Assembly: GCF_900129725.1 (NCBI RefSeq)
Contig: NZ_FQWQ01000002.1
Span: forward strand, 186,001-250,000
Direction: 5' to 3'
From: Chryseolinea serpens
GTDB lineage: Bacteria > Bacteroidota > Bacteroidia > Cytophagales > Cyclobacteriaceae
Length of the DNA stretch: 64,000 nucleotides
The position numbers and the translations under genes were made by a program. Below, in pieces: positions 44,971-52,496 of this stretch; positions within the stretch are counted from its first letter, which is position 1, and each line of letters opens with the position of its first letter. The notes under the pieces are model-generated. The model saw only the letters and a program-made list of their open reading frames with translations. It made no database searches and had not been told where the DNA came from.

Positions 44971-46198
44971 ACGGTCTCATTGAAGGTAATTCGTCTTTTA
45001 AATTTTCGGGTGTGATCGCCGGTATCGCTTTTTCCGTTCTGTCCATGAGGTAGACCAGGAAACTTCGCCAAAGCAACACGGCGGTGGGCATTTGTTCCAC
45101 CATCATGCCGTACAGGCTTACCGGCCGATACGGAATGTCGCCCGTGGAGTCTTTATTCAGATCATATCCCTCGTACTTATCCCAGTAGTTGCTGTTGATC
45201 TTATTCAGGACGAGTGTCCCGTTCGTCACCACGTCGAAAGTGTTGGCGAGAAAGTTGTTTCGTTCAAACACGTTATCGTCGCAACTGGCCTGGAGACGCA
45301 CCGCATAGCCGTTGTTCATAAAGGTGTTCTCCTGAAATTGGATCCGGCTGCTGCCTTCCATGAAAATGCCGACGGAGTTTTTCCGGAACGTATTGCTGCT
45401 GACAAAACTGTCGCGGATGTCTTTTAGCAGCAGGCCATAGGCCGCCGAGCCCCAATTGTATTCAAAAACGTTTTCAATCATTTTCACGCCTTTCGAATAC
45501 ATGACCGCAACGCCCGCGCCGTTGTTGACAAAAGTGTTGTTGCGATATTCGTCGTTGTGCGAAAACATAAAATGGAGTCCATAGCGCAGGTTTCCTTCGC
45601 TGTGATTCCGGGTGATCAGTGAATTGGTCACAAACTCGAAATAGATCCCATCGCGATGTCCTTTGATCGTGTTGCCGTTCACGGTGATGTGCGAACACTT
45701 CCACATGTGGATGCCGTTGCCGATCTGGTGTTCCGCTTCGGCATCGGCCTGCAATTGATTACCCTCGATCCACGATTGCGAGGTATTGGCGAAGTAGATA
45801 CCAAAAAAAGTATTTTCGAATCGGTTGTCGGTTATCCGAAGATTCGCGCATCCGATCGCCTTCACGGCGGCCAGGTCGTTCATGCTGGCAACGCCCGTGT
45901 TGATGAATTTTAGACCTTTGATCACCACACCGTTTGCTTTTATCGTGAGGATCTCGAATTTATTTTCACCATCCAGGACCGGGAACCCCTTTCCCAACAG
46001 GACCAGCGATTTGTCCAGCACCATATTTCCCTCCCGGTAAGTCCCTGCCTCGATCCAAAGCGTGTCGCCGGCCGCAGCCGTGGCAATGCCCGCACGAATG
46101 GATCGGATGGGTTGATGCGGGCCGATCGTAATCGACGCGGCCATCGTGTTCAGCGAAGCGAAGAGCAAAATACCGGAGATAATGAGGATGCTTTTCAT
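44945..46198 (-). CDS. nosD: Periplasmic copper-handling protein of nitrous oxide reductase maturation
   Basis: The 417-residue protein has a Sec signal (cleavage near Met-Ala-Ala-Ser, about 21) and a right-handed parallel beta-helix, shown by repeats such as ITDNRFENTFFGIYF, ITVNGNTIKGHRDGIYFEF, SLITRNHSEGNLRYGLHFMFSH and FVSSNTFRKNSVGIFME. GLHFMFSHND and DGIYFEFV are typical of NosD. Its Met and His residues are candidates for copper handling. It works with the NosF/NosY transporter. Its gene ends inside nosF by 26 bases and follows nosL at 30 bp. Confidence 0.93.
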   Translation of the reverse strand: MKSILIISGILLFASLNTMAASITIGPHQPIRSIRAGIATAAAGDTLWIEAGTYREGNMVLDKSLVLLGKGFPVLDGENKFEILTIKANGVVIKGLKFINTGVASMNDLAAVKAIGCANLRITDNRFENTFFGIYFANTSQSWIEGNQLQADAEAEHQIGNGIHMWKCSHITVNGNTIKGHRDGIYFEFVTNSLITRNHSEGNLRYGLHFMFSHNDEYRNNTFVNNGAGVAVMYSKGVKMIENVFEYNWGSAAYGLLLKDIRDSFVSSNTFRKNSVGIFMEGSSRIQFQENTFMNNGYAVRLQASCDDNVFERNNFLANTFDVVTNGTLVLNKINSNYWDKYEGYDLNKDSTGDIPYRPVSLYGMMVEQMPTAVLLWRSFLVYLMDRTEKAIPAITPENLKDELPSMRPYDIISQRQ

Positions 46199-46228
46199 GG
46201 TGTGTTGTCAGGGTCTATCGAACAAGGG

Positions 46229-46666
46229 TCATTTTCCTGAATGGTTTAGCAATTCATCCCACGACAGCATGGTGCCGTGCCATTCTGCATTGAATTTTTC
46301 GAATTCATCCTTGCGCTCAAAGGCCGCTACATGCCCCGCCATCGGGCTCCGGATGAGGTCCGACTGACTATAGAAAGATTTTGTTGCATCCAGCAACTTC
46401 GGGGTACCCACATAATTTGCCACCAGGTAGCTTGCCACATTTTCTTTTGGCTCATAGCCCGAGTGGATGAAGTTGACCATGCAGTTCAGATCGTCGAACT
46501 TATAGATCTTGCCCTTCCGGGTGAGGATCTCCGCTCCAAACTTCTCATCCACCAGCGTCATCTTACAGGTGTAGCAAGCATCCTTGCCCATGACCAACGG
46601 CTCCGGCTTTACACTGCATGAGAAAAGAGAAACCAGAGCGATAAAGGATACGGCTAAGTATTTCAT
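46229..46666 (-). CDS. nosL: NosL-family copper-binding lipoprotein
   Basis: The 145-residue lipoprotein has a lipobox (Ser-Leu-Phe-Ser-Cys17) and the NosL motif ACYTCKMTL with Cys-x-x-Cys-x-Met, followed by FGAEILTRKGKIYKFDDLNCMVNF and VPMAGH-like RSPMAGHVAAF. NosL binds Cu(I) and delivers copper to the nitrous oxide reductase in the periplasm (known). ATG 46666 is preferred because the signal starts there; ATG 46675, three codons upstream and 4 bp after the preceding stop, is possible. It follows the small membrane protein gene in the nos operon. Confidence 0.93.
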   Translation of the reverse strand: MKYLAVSFIALVSLFSCSVKPEPLVMGKDACYTCKMTLVDEKFGAEILTRKGKIYKFDDLNCMVNFIHSGYEPKENVASYLVANYVGTPKLLDATKSFYSQSDLIRSPMAGHVAAFERKDEFEKFNAEWHGTMLSWDELLNHSGK

Positions 46667-46679
46667 AGTAGGCATCTTG

Positions 46680-47282
46680 TTAGTGTAGCGTGGCCGACAC
46701 CGCGATCTTTTTTCTGGATAAGAAAAATTCAACTGCCAACGTCCCTACCGCGAGCACGCCCGCTACCATAAATATCCAGCCCCCGACATCGGGTCCGGAA
46801 AACGCAGTGAAGTTCAGCAATTGTTTTGTCCCGATGAGCGGCGGTTGATAGGACATTCCCGGAACGACAATGGGCGCCGTCGGGTCGAGGTTATGGCCGT
46901 AGTCATATCCCCACAAATAAAAATCAACCAGCGCACCTACTCCTGCACCCAGGATGAGGAAGACATAGATCCAGAGCAGTATCTTTTTGTTTGCCAGGGC
47001 CGTCAGCAAACCGACTCCGATGATCAATCCAACGATGTAGATCATGTAGCTGAACTCGGGGAACATGCTCACTTCGATATGTTTCATACCGATATAGTGG
47101 TTCAATGCGCTGATGATTTTAACATTACCGGTCAGCGTATTGATCCAGATCTTCATCTCCAGGCCCTCCGGATACTGGGGAGCCCACATCAGAATTTGCC
47201 AGAGCGGAACGAAATAGGCAGAAACCATCAACAATGCCGACAAGGCAATGGCCCACCGGGAGGATGGCTTTAGTGTTTTCAT
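46680..47282 (-). CDS. Four-helix membrane protein of the nos operon (NosB-like position)
   Basis: The 200-residue protein has four membrane helices (about 13-31, 78-97, 103-127 and 168-189) and a periplasmic loop with LNHYIGMKHIEV after the first helix, plus a loop with YDYGHNLDPTAPIVVPGMSYQPP. His and Met residues in these loops could handle copper. It lies between nosZ (76 bp) and nosL. Clade II nos clusters carry an integral membrane protein gene, nosB, next to nosZ (known from Wolinella); this may be its counterpart, but I cannot show homology. ATG 47282 is chosen because the longer frame reaches into nosZ and adds only a hydrophilic stretch. Confidence 0.85.
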   Translation of the reverse strand: MKTLKPSSRWAIALSALLMVSAYFVPLWQILMWAPQYPEGLEMKIWINTLTGNVKIISALNHYIGMKHIEVSMFPEFSYMIYIVGLIIGVGLLTALANKKILLWIYVFLILGAGVGALVDFYLWGYDYGHNLDPTAPIVVPGMSYQPPLIGTKQLLNFTAFSGPDVGGWIFMVAGVLAVGTLAVEFFLSRKKIAVSATLH

Positions 47283-47358
47283 AGGAGACTGTTTTGGATA
47301 TGAACCCCGACCCGTATGCCGGGCCGGGGTATTCAACCTGTAAACTAACGCGATACTA

Positions 47359-49347
47359 CTACTTACCGGCACCACTGGTCGCGTCATCCGGAACGCCGGT
47401 TGAGAATTTCAAAGGTGTCTTCACACCTGCTGCCGACACTCTCAGGTAGCCTGACATTTCCTGGTGCAAGGCCGAACAAAAGTCCGTGCAATAGAAAGGA
47501 ACAACACCTACTTCGGTCGGTTTGTATTTGAGGGTCTGTGTTTCACCCGGCATGATCAGAATTTCCGCATTGGTGGCACCCTTGATGGCAAATCCGTGCG
47601 GAACATCCCAATCCTGCTCGAGGTTCGTCACGTGAAAGTAGATCTCGTCGCCAACGTTGACCCCCTCGATGTTATCGGGAGTGAGGTGAGAGCGAATGGC
47701 GGTCATGTACACGTGCACCTGGTTCCCCTTTCGCTCCACGCGGGCCTGTGCTTCGCCTTTTGCAGCAAACGGGTTTTCGTTTTCTTCGATCTTATAAATT
47801 TTTGTTGAGTTCGCCGTGATCATGCTCGCCGGTATGGCCTCTGCATAGTGCGGCTCCCCGGTCGTAGGAAAATCGAGCAGTAACTTCATTTTCTCTCCGG
47901 AAATATCATAAAGTTGAGCCGACTGGGTGAGTTCCGGACCCGTGGGCAGGTAGCGATCCTTTGTGATCTTGTTGTAGGCGATCACATATTTACCATGCGG
48001 TTTCGACGTGGGGCCACCGGGCACACTCAAGTGTCCTATGGAATAATAGGTAGGGACCCGGTCCAGGATCTCCAGGGTCTTCACATTCCATTTCACGATC
48101 TCAGAAGATACGAAGAAGGATGTATAGGCATTTCCTTTCTCATCAAATTCGGTATGCAACGGACCAAGGCCCGGCTTTTTAACCTCACCGTGCAGCGCCG
48201 ATTCATATTTGATGACGGGAACACCGTTGAAATCACCTTCAAATTCTTTTTTCGCAATAGCGTTCTGGATCTTTGAAAAAGAGAACACCGGCATCATCGC
48301 CGCCAATTTTCCGCTGCCCACAATGTATTCACCCGTGGGATCAACGTCACATCCGTGTGGTGACTTCGGGCAGGGTATGAAATAGACCATGTCCGGCAAC
48401 TGCTCAATGTCCAGCACCGTAACCTCAGTTTCCATTGTAGATGTAGCCGAGTGTGTCTTTTCGCTATAAATGTTATGGGCATACTTAACTTTCTCAATTC
48501 TTCCCTTTCCTTGCGCCAGGTATTCTTCCGCTTTTTTCCAGTTCACGGCCATGATAAAGTCCTTGTCCTTCTGCGAAGCATTTACCTCGAGCAGCGTATA
48601 CGCTTGTTCGGTGTTGTAGCACGAAAAGAAAAACCATCCATGCGAAGGACCTTTCCCGGCACGGCTCAAGTCAAAATTGAATCCCGGTGTTCTTAATTGA
48701 AAGGCGATGCTCATGTGTCCCGTCTGTGGGTCCACCTTGACAAAACTGATAGAGCCTTTGAAATTTTCCTTGTACGAATTGATGGGAACATCCTTGTTGC
48801 CCATAGGTACGCTAAAGCGCGTGCCCGCCACGAGGTATTCGGTGTTCTCGGTAATGAACGGAGAAGAGTGATTTCCGCCACTGTTGGGGATCTCCAAAAT
48901 TTCTTCGGTGCGAAAAGACTTGAAACTTACCCGTGCGACGCGGGGTGTGTTGTTTCCGTTGGCAAAGATCCACCGTCCATCATGTTCTCCTTTTGTAGTC
49001 GACAGCGCAATGTGATGCAAATCGTCCCAGGGAACTTCACCCTTCGAGGTATTGAGCATGGGTTTGGTTTCCTCGCTGAATCCATAGCCACTTTCGGGCG
49101 AGAGCGAGAATACGGGGATGATCCTGAACAGTCTTCCGGAAGGGATTCCATAAACACCGATCTGGCCGTTGAACCCTCCCGACACAATGTTATAAAACTC
49201 GTCGTACTTCCCCGGCGCCACATATACTTGCGCCGCTGCGTCGCCGATGGTCACTTCGGCCGGGCCCTTTGGTTTACATTGATAAAAAGCGACTGCCATC
49301 AGGGTAGCCAGTAACGCGATGGTGATCCTATCTATTGTTGTTTTCAT
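47359..49347 (-). CDS. nosZ: Nitrous oxide reductase, clade II (Sec-exported)
   Basis: The 662-residue enzyme reduces N2O to N2 in the periplasm. It has a Sec or lipoprotein-like signal (Cys24) and no twin-arginine motif, the mark of clade II. A seven-bladed propeller carries the CuZ histidines (DDLHHIALS, GGNHSSPF, PHGCDVDPTGEY, LGPLHTEFD, KPHGKY). A C-terminal cupredoxin carries the CuA site: Cys620, Cys624, His628 and Met631 in CTDFCSALHQEM. All ligand motifs are present, so it looks functional. It follows a cytochrome c gene by 25 bp and heads the maturation genes. There is no nosR, as usual in clade II. Confidence 0.97.
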   Translation of the reverse strand: MKTTIDRITIALLATLMAVAFYQCKPKGPAEVTIGDAAAQVYVAPGKYDEFYNIVSGGFNGQIGVYGIPSGRLFRIIPVFSLSPESGYGFSEETKPMLNTSKGEVPWDDLHHIALSTTKGEHDGRWIFANGNNTPRVARVSFKSFRTEEILEIPNSGGNHSSPFITENTEYLVAGTRFSVPMGNKDVPINSYKENFKGSISFVKVDPQTGHMSIAFQLRTPGFNFDLSRAGKGPSHGWFFFSCYNTEQAYTLLEVNASQKDKDFIMAVNWKKAEEYLAQGKGRIEKVKYAHNIYSEKTHSATSTMETEVTVLDIEQLPDMVYFIPCPKSPHGCDVDPTGEYIVGSGKLAAMMPVFSFSKIQNAIAKKEFEGDFNGVPVIKYESALHGEVKKPGLGPLHTEFDEKGNAYTSFFVSSEIVKWNVKTLEILDRVPTYYSIGHLSVPGGPTSKPHGKYVIAYNKITKDRYLPTGPELTQSAQLYDISGEKMKLLLDFPTTGEPHYAEAIPASMITANSTKIYKIEENENPFAAKGEAQARVERKGNQVHVYMTAIRSHLTPDNIEGVNVGDEIYFHVTNLEQDWDVPHGFAIKGATNAEILIMPGETQTLKYKPTEVGVVPFYCTDFCSALHQEMSGYLRVSAAGVKTPLKFSTGVPDDATSGAGK

Positions 49348-49372
49348 TTTTTTATGGTTTGAAATTGAAAAA

Positions 49373-49846
49373 TCATTTCTCTCCGTCGTTCTGCCGCATG
49401 AACTCGAGGATGTCGCGTGCGTCGCCGATGGAGACGTTCTGGTTTGGCATTCGCGTCAGGCAAAGCTCGAGCAGCTTTTGTGCCTCAGGATCTTTATCGA
49501 GCATCATGTCGGTGTTGGTCACCATGTTCATGATCCACTCCGGCGTCCGGCGCTTGGTGACGCCAGACCAACCCGGTCCTACCACGCGTTGATCGTTTAG
49601 TTTATGACAGGCCTGGCACTTCATTTCGTACACAGCCTTTCCCCTTCCGATGCGCTCACCTTCCAGCGGAGTGTTCAGCGTTACATGGGTGACCTGCCCC
49701 AGGCCTTTGCCCGTCATGGCATTTTCTGCCACGGCGTTTGGTTTTGATGTTTCTTCCTGAGCGTACTCCTCAGTGTCTTGTTTCGGTTTATCGGGCGCGC
49801 ATGCTGCCAACATGCCCAGGACGAGAAATGGAATTATTTTCTTCAT
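49373..49846 (-). CDS. Monohaem cytochrome c lipoprotein of the nos operon
   Basis: The 157-residue protein has a lipobox (Met-Leu-Ala-Ala-Cys16), an acidic linker of about 30 residues and one class I cytochrome c domain with CQACHKL for covalent haem and a Met ligand candidate in CLTRMPNQNVS. It is the first gene of the nos operon, with two Fnr-type boxes upstream, so it is the probable electron donor to NosZ at the outer face of the membrane. The early position matches the small cytochromes of clade II nos clusters. Confidence 0.93.
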   Translation of the reverse strand: MKKIIPFLVLGMLAACAPDKPKQDTEEYAQEETSKPNAVAENAMTGKGLGQVTHVTLNTPLEGERIGRGKAVYEMKCQACHKLNDQRVVGPGWSGVTKRRTPEWIMNMVTNTDMMLDKDPEAQKLLELCLTRMPNQNVSIGDARDILEFMRQNDGEK

Positions 49847-49886
49847 AGCTATAATTTGGTTTGTAGTTTAGCTGCTCTTTCGGGTA

Positions 49887-49894
49887 CCAAAGTA
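49887..49894 (-). promoter_or_regulatory. Putative -7 element of the nos operon
   Basis: On the minus strand TACTTTGG is one base off TAnnTTTG. Transcription would start near 49880, some 34 bases before the ATG of the cytochrome gene. The nearer Fnr-type box would then be centred near -44, close to the -41.5 expected of a class II activator. Confidence 0.4.
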
Positions 49895-49918
49895 GGCCTA
49901 TTGTGAGCGATGGCCTTA

Positions 49919-49930
49919 TGATTTAAATCA
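49919..49930. promoter_or_regulatory. Fnr-type box 1 of the nos operon
   Basis: TGAT-TTAA-ATCA is a perfect palindrome with the exact Fnr core. It lies 73-84 bp upstream of the cytochrome c start codon. A second exact core lies 23 bp further upstream, about two helical turns away and thus on nearly the same face. Confidence 0.7.
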
Positions 49931-49941
49931 CATGAGAATCA

Positions 49942-49953
49942 TGATCTAAATCA
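49942..49953. promoter_or_regulatory. Fnr-type box 2 of the nos operon
   Basis: TGAT-CTAA-ATCA has both Fnr half sites exact. It lies 23 bp centre-to-centre upstream of the first box, in the gap before the membrane protein gene that ends at 50017. Two tandem exact cores are rare by chance. Confidence 0.65.
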
Positions 49954-50016
49954 GGATTCCGCGTAGCGATAAGTTCTTATCGCCATCTCGGCTACTTTCG
50001 AAAGACAGGAGTTTGC

Positions 50017-51219
50017 TTACTGACCGGCCAGGGCCGTCGGTTTCCCGGAAGAGCGGCCGGCAAATGATCGAAGTGCCAACATCCCGAAGGATATCGGGAG
50101 TGGGATCGAAAAAAAGAAAAGCAAGAGCGGTAGGTTCATCCGATTATAAAAGAAAGAGATCCCTTGGGCAATCATCAGCAGCTCGGAACCAACAAACCCT
50201 GTAACAAGCGAGAGGAGCCCGACTGCAGGCAGTGGGGCTATGATGTTATGCTCCATGCACCACCCCACCAGGAAAAGTGTTACGGTCCCGATCAAGACCA
50301 GATGAAGGTATGCGATAACAAAGGGTCTTGTTTCCAGGGCCAACTGCGCGATGAAGGGATGAGATGAGACCAGTTGCAGAAGGCATTTCAGCGCAAAGCA
50401 GGTCAAAGCAAAAAACCACAACACCCTCACTTGTGGTTTAAGCACAACCTCCACGCTCTTCACGATCCTGCAAAAGTGAACCAGCGCCCAGAGTTGCAGC
50501 ACTGCACCCAAAGCTCCGAGTAGATTATAAGCCATACCCGGTTTGGCCCAAAGCACGGAAAGAACATAAGAAGGAAAAAGGGACACCAGCAATAGGATGC
50601 CACACCGGTAGGAAAGCCGCCGGTCAAAAGGAATGTTTCTTTTTTCAAGCGTATGAAACCATAAACTCAGCAATGCAAAAATAAAAACACCATTGTATTG
50701 AAAGTGCAGGTAATAATAAACCAGAAAATAATACCACTTCGAATGGCCAAGTCCATTGGCCATTAAAGGTCCCAGGGCAAATGGCCCGAGGGACGCCATT
50801 GCAAACAGCAGCAGGGATATTTTTGCGCACCAACCCGCAAGGGTATGCCATTCGCTCCGAACGTCTTTAAAAAACCAAAAAGAAAAAATCCAGGCAGCAA
50901 CGGTGTGAAGTGCGGAAAGCACAATCGAGATCGGCCCATATCCCTGGAAGGGAAACGAAAAAAACATGCCCACCAGGAGGCATTGATCAAAAATAAATAA
51001 GATGCGATAGCGGGGCATGGCCCACAATGCGTGGTTCTGCAGGTACGCCAGCATGACCAGGTTGAATACCCAGCCCAGAAACATGGTGTGTGAATGCCCG
51101 TGCAACCCGTTCGGATAGTGCAGCCAGGGGATCGGGGAAATGAAATACCAACGGAGTAATAATCCGACGCACCCGGCAGCAAAAAGAAAGATGAATGGAA
51201 TTCTAAACAGCTTTTGCAT
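50017..51219 (-). CDS. Polytopic membrane protein, possible haem/NO-related (unknown)
   Basis: The 400-residue protein has about ten to twelve membrane helices and no soluble domain. Histidine motifs near membrane ends, PNGLHGHSHTMFLGW (His40, 42, 44) and YYLHFQYNGVFIFALL, resemble haem or copper ligand helices of haem-copper oxidase relatives and NnrS-like proteins. I do not recognise a named family. It overlaps the upstream membrane protein gene by 17 bases, and both lie directly upstream of the nos promoter on the same strand, so a role in nitrogen-oxide metabolism is likely but not shown. Confidence 0.8.
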   Translation of the reverse strand: MQKLFRIPFIFLFAAGCVGLLLRWYFISPIPWLHYPNGLHGHSHTMFLGWVFNLVMLAYLQNHALWAMPRYRILFIFDQCLLVGMFFSFPFQGYGPISIVLSALHTVAAWIFSFWFFKDVRSEWHTLAGWCAKISLLLFAMASLGPFALGPLMANGLGHSKWYYFLVYYYLHFQYNGVFIFALLSLWFHTLEKRNIPFDRRLSYRCGILLLVSLFPSYVLSVLWAKPGMAYNLLGALGAVLQLWALVHFCRIVKSVEVVLKPQVRVLWFFALTCFALKCLLQLVSSHPFIAQLALETRPFVIAYLHLVLIGTVTLFLVGWCMEHNIIAPLPAVGLLSLVTGFVGSELLMIAQGISFFYNRMNLPLLLFFFSIPLPISFGMLALRSFAGRSSGKPTALAGQ

Positions 51220-52261
51220 GTCGAACTTTTGTCATCATGATGCCCGCCAGGATGATGAAATACCCAAGGATGCTACAGGCCGAAAGCCAACCACTCCAAA
51301 GCCGTAGCCCTGGTGAAAACAATATCACATCCGATAATATCCGCAGCAACAACGAAATCAGTAGCGTGGCCAACGGAATGTAGAGTATCGCATGATAAGG
51401 AGTTACCCGAAGGCCCAACACCCCAGGCAGGATCATCGGGCCGTGCGCAAAGATCATGGAGAAAGCGAAGCCTAAAAAGAAGGTATGCACAATGGCGTCG
51501 GCATATACCAAGTCTGGCAGGGCCACCAGGAAGACACCCACCAGCACCAGCGCGATACATCCGGTCATCAATGCACGCGCCGAGAATCGGGTGAGACCCT
51601 CTTTTTTCAAGCCTATCGAAATGATGTCATAACGGAGCAACCAAAGTCCAACACCGGCAAGGGCTACACCGGAAACGTATTTACCGACACTGTGAAAGGG
51701 GAGCATCAGCCCGATCACAAAAAAAGTCAGTACGCCCAACAGCACCTGCTTGTTTTGTTTTGTGACGGGCAGAAATTTGCTGAGCTCCACGCGTTCCCCA
51801 ACAATAACCAAAAGGATAAAGCCCATCCACCAGGGGAATGCCATGGGATAGAATTGTTTTGAGATCAACATGATATGCCCTACCACCTGGCAGCAGGCAC
51901 CGGCCGTCATCAGCATAAGCGACAGGTCGTTGGGTTGCTTCTTAAAATAGAGCACGAAAACCATGAACAAACCAAGGGCACCGGCCAATAAGAGCCCCAG
52001 TCCTACGCTGTAAAGTCCAGGGACGACCATTACGATGCCCAGCGCATTGATGGCTGGCAGGGCTAAAAGAATTTTGTTTTTCTGTGCAATAACTTTTTCG
52101 AGCAGGATGAGCGTCCCCAGGAAACTCCCCACCATGATCGCACCGTGGTGGACGGCGATCGGGCCTACGTCGAAATTCCATCCCAGACGCATCAACCCTG
52201 CGGTCATCCCCACCACCAGGTTCAGAAAAACAAAAAAAATAAAAGGTAAGCGCGCAGGCAT
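51203..52261 (-). CDS. Polytopic membrane protein, NnrS-like (unknown)
   Basis: The 352-residue protein has about ten to twelve membrane helices. HHGAIMVGSFLG near the N-terminus and IVHTFFLGFAFSMIFAHGP in the second half place His residues in helices much as NnrS proteins do. NnrS is a haem-copper membrane protein linked to NO tolerance (known), but the match is only by motif. ATG 52261 is preferred; an in-frame TTG at 52318 would add a hydrophilic 19-residue tail. Two weak Fnr-like sites lie at 52299-52324. The gene overlaps the downstream membrane protein gene by 17 bases. Confidence 0.78.
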   Translation of the reverse strand: MPARLPFIFFVFLNLVVGMTAGLMRLGWNFDVGPIAVHHGAIMVGSFLGTLILLEKVIAQKNKILLALPAINALGIVMVVPGLYSVGLGLLLAGALGLFMVFVLYFKKQPNDLSLMLMTAGACCQVVGHIMLISKQFYPMAFPWWMGFILLVIVGERVELSKFLPVTKQNKQVLLGVLTFFVIGLMLPFHSVGKYVSGVALAGVGLWLLRYDIISIGLKKEGLTRFSARALMTGCIALVLVGVFLVALPDLVYADAIVHTFFLGFAFSMIFAHGPMILPGVLGLRVTPYHAILYIPLATLLISLLLRILSDVILFSPGLRLWSGWLSACSILGYFIILAGIMMTKVRHAKAV

Positions 52262-52298
52262 CGTCCCGATGTTGTTGCGCTCAAAGTACAGGTGTTCT

Positions 52299-52324
52299 TG
52301 ATTTATAACACCTGACAAAAATCA
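52299..52324. promoter_or_regulatory. Two degenerate Fnr-like sites upstream of the membrane protein pair
   Basis: TGAT-TTAT-AACA (52299-52310) and TGAC-AAAA-ATCA (52313-52324) lie 38-63 bp upstream of the ATG at 52261. The first deviates from TGAY-N4-RTCA in one base; the second fits it. The first is also inside an AGGTGTT ... AACACCT inverted repeat. Weaker than the boxes upstream of nos and FAS1. Confidence 0.35.
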
Positions 52325-52496
52325 GCCCTCCACAAAATAAAAATGAGAACCCATGCGAAAACCGAAAAAGTCCGCATGATGTTTTTACGCGGTCTTCCCC
52401 AAAAATAAAAAAACGGGTTCCCCTAAACCTTTCAAGGCGCGACGCCAAATTGTTTCTGGAGGGCAAATGAAAATGGGACAGGTCTTGATTGAGGGG

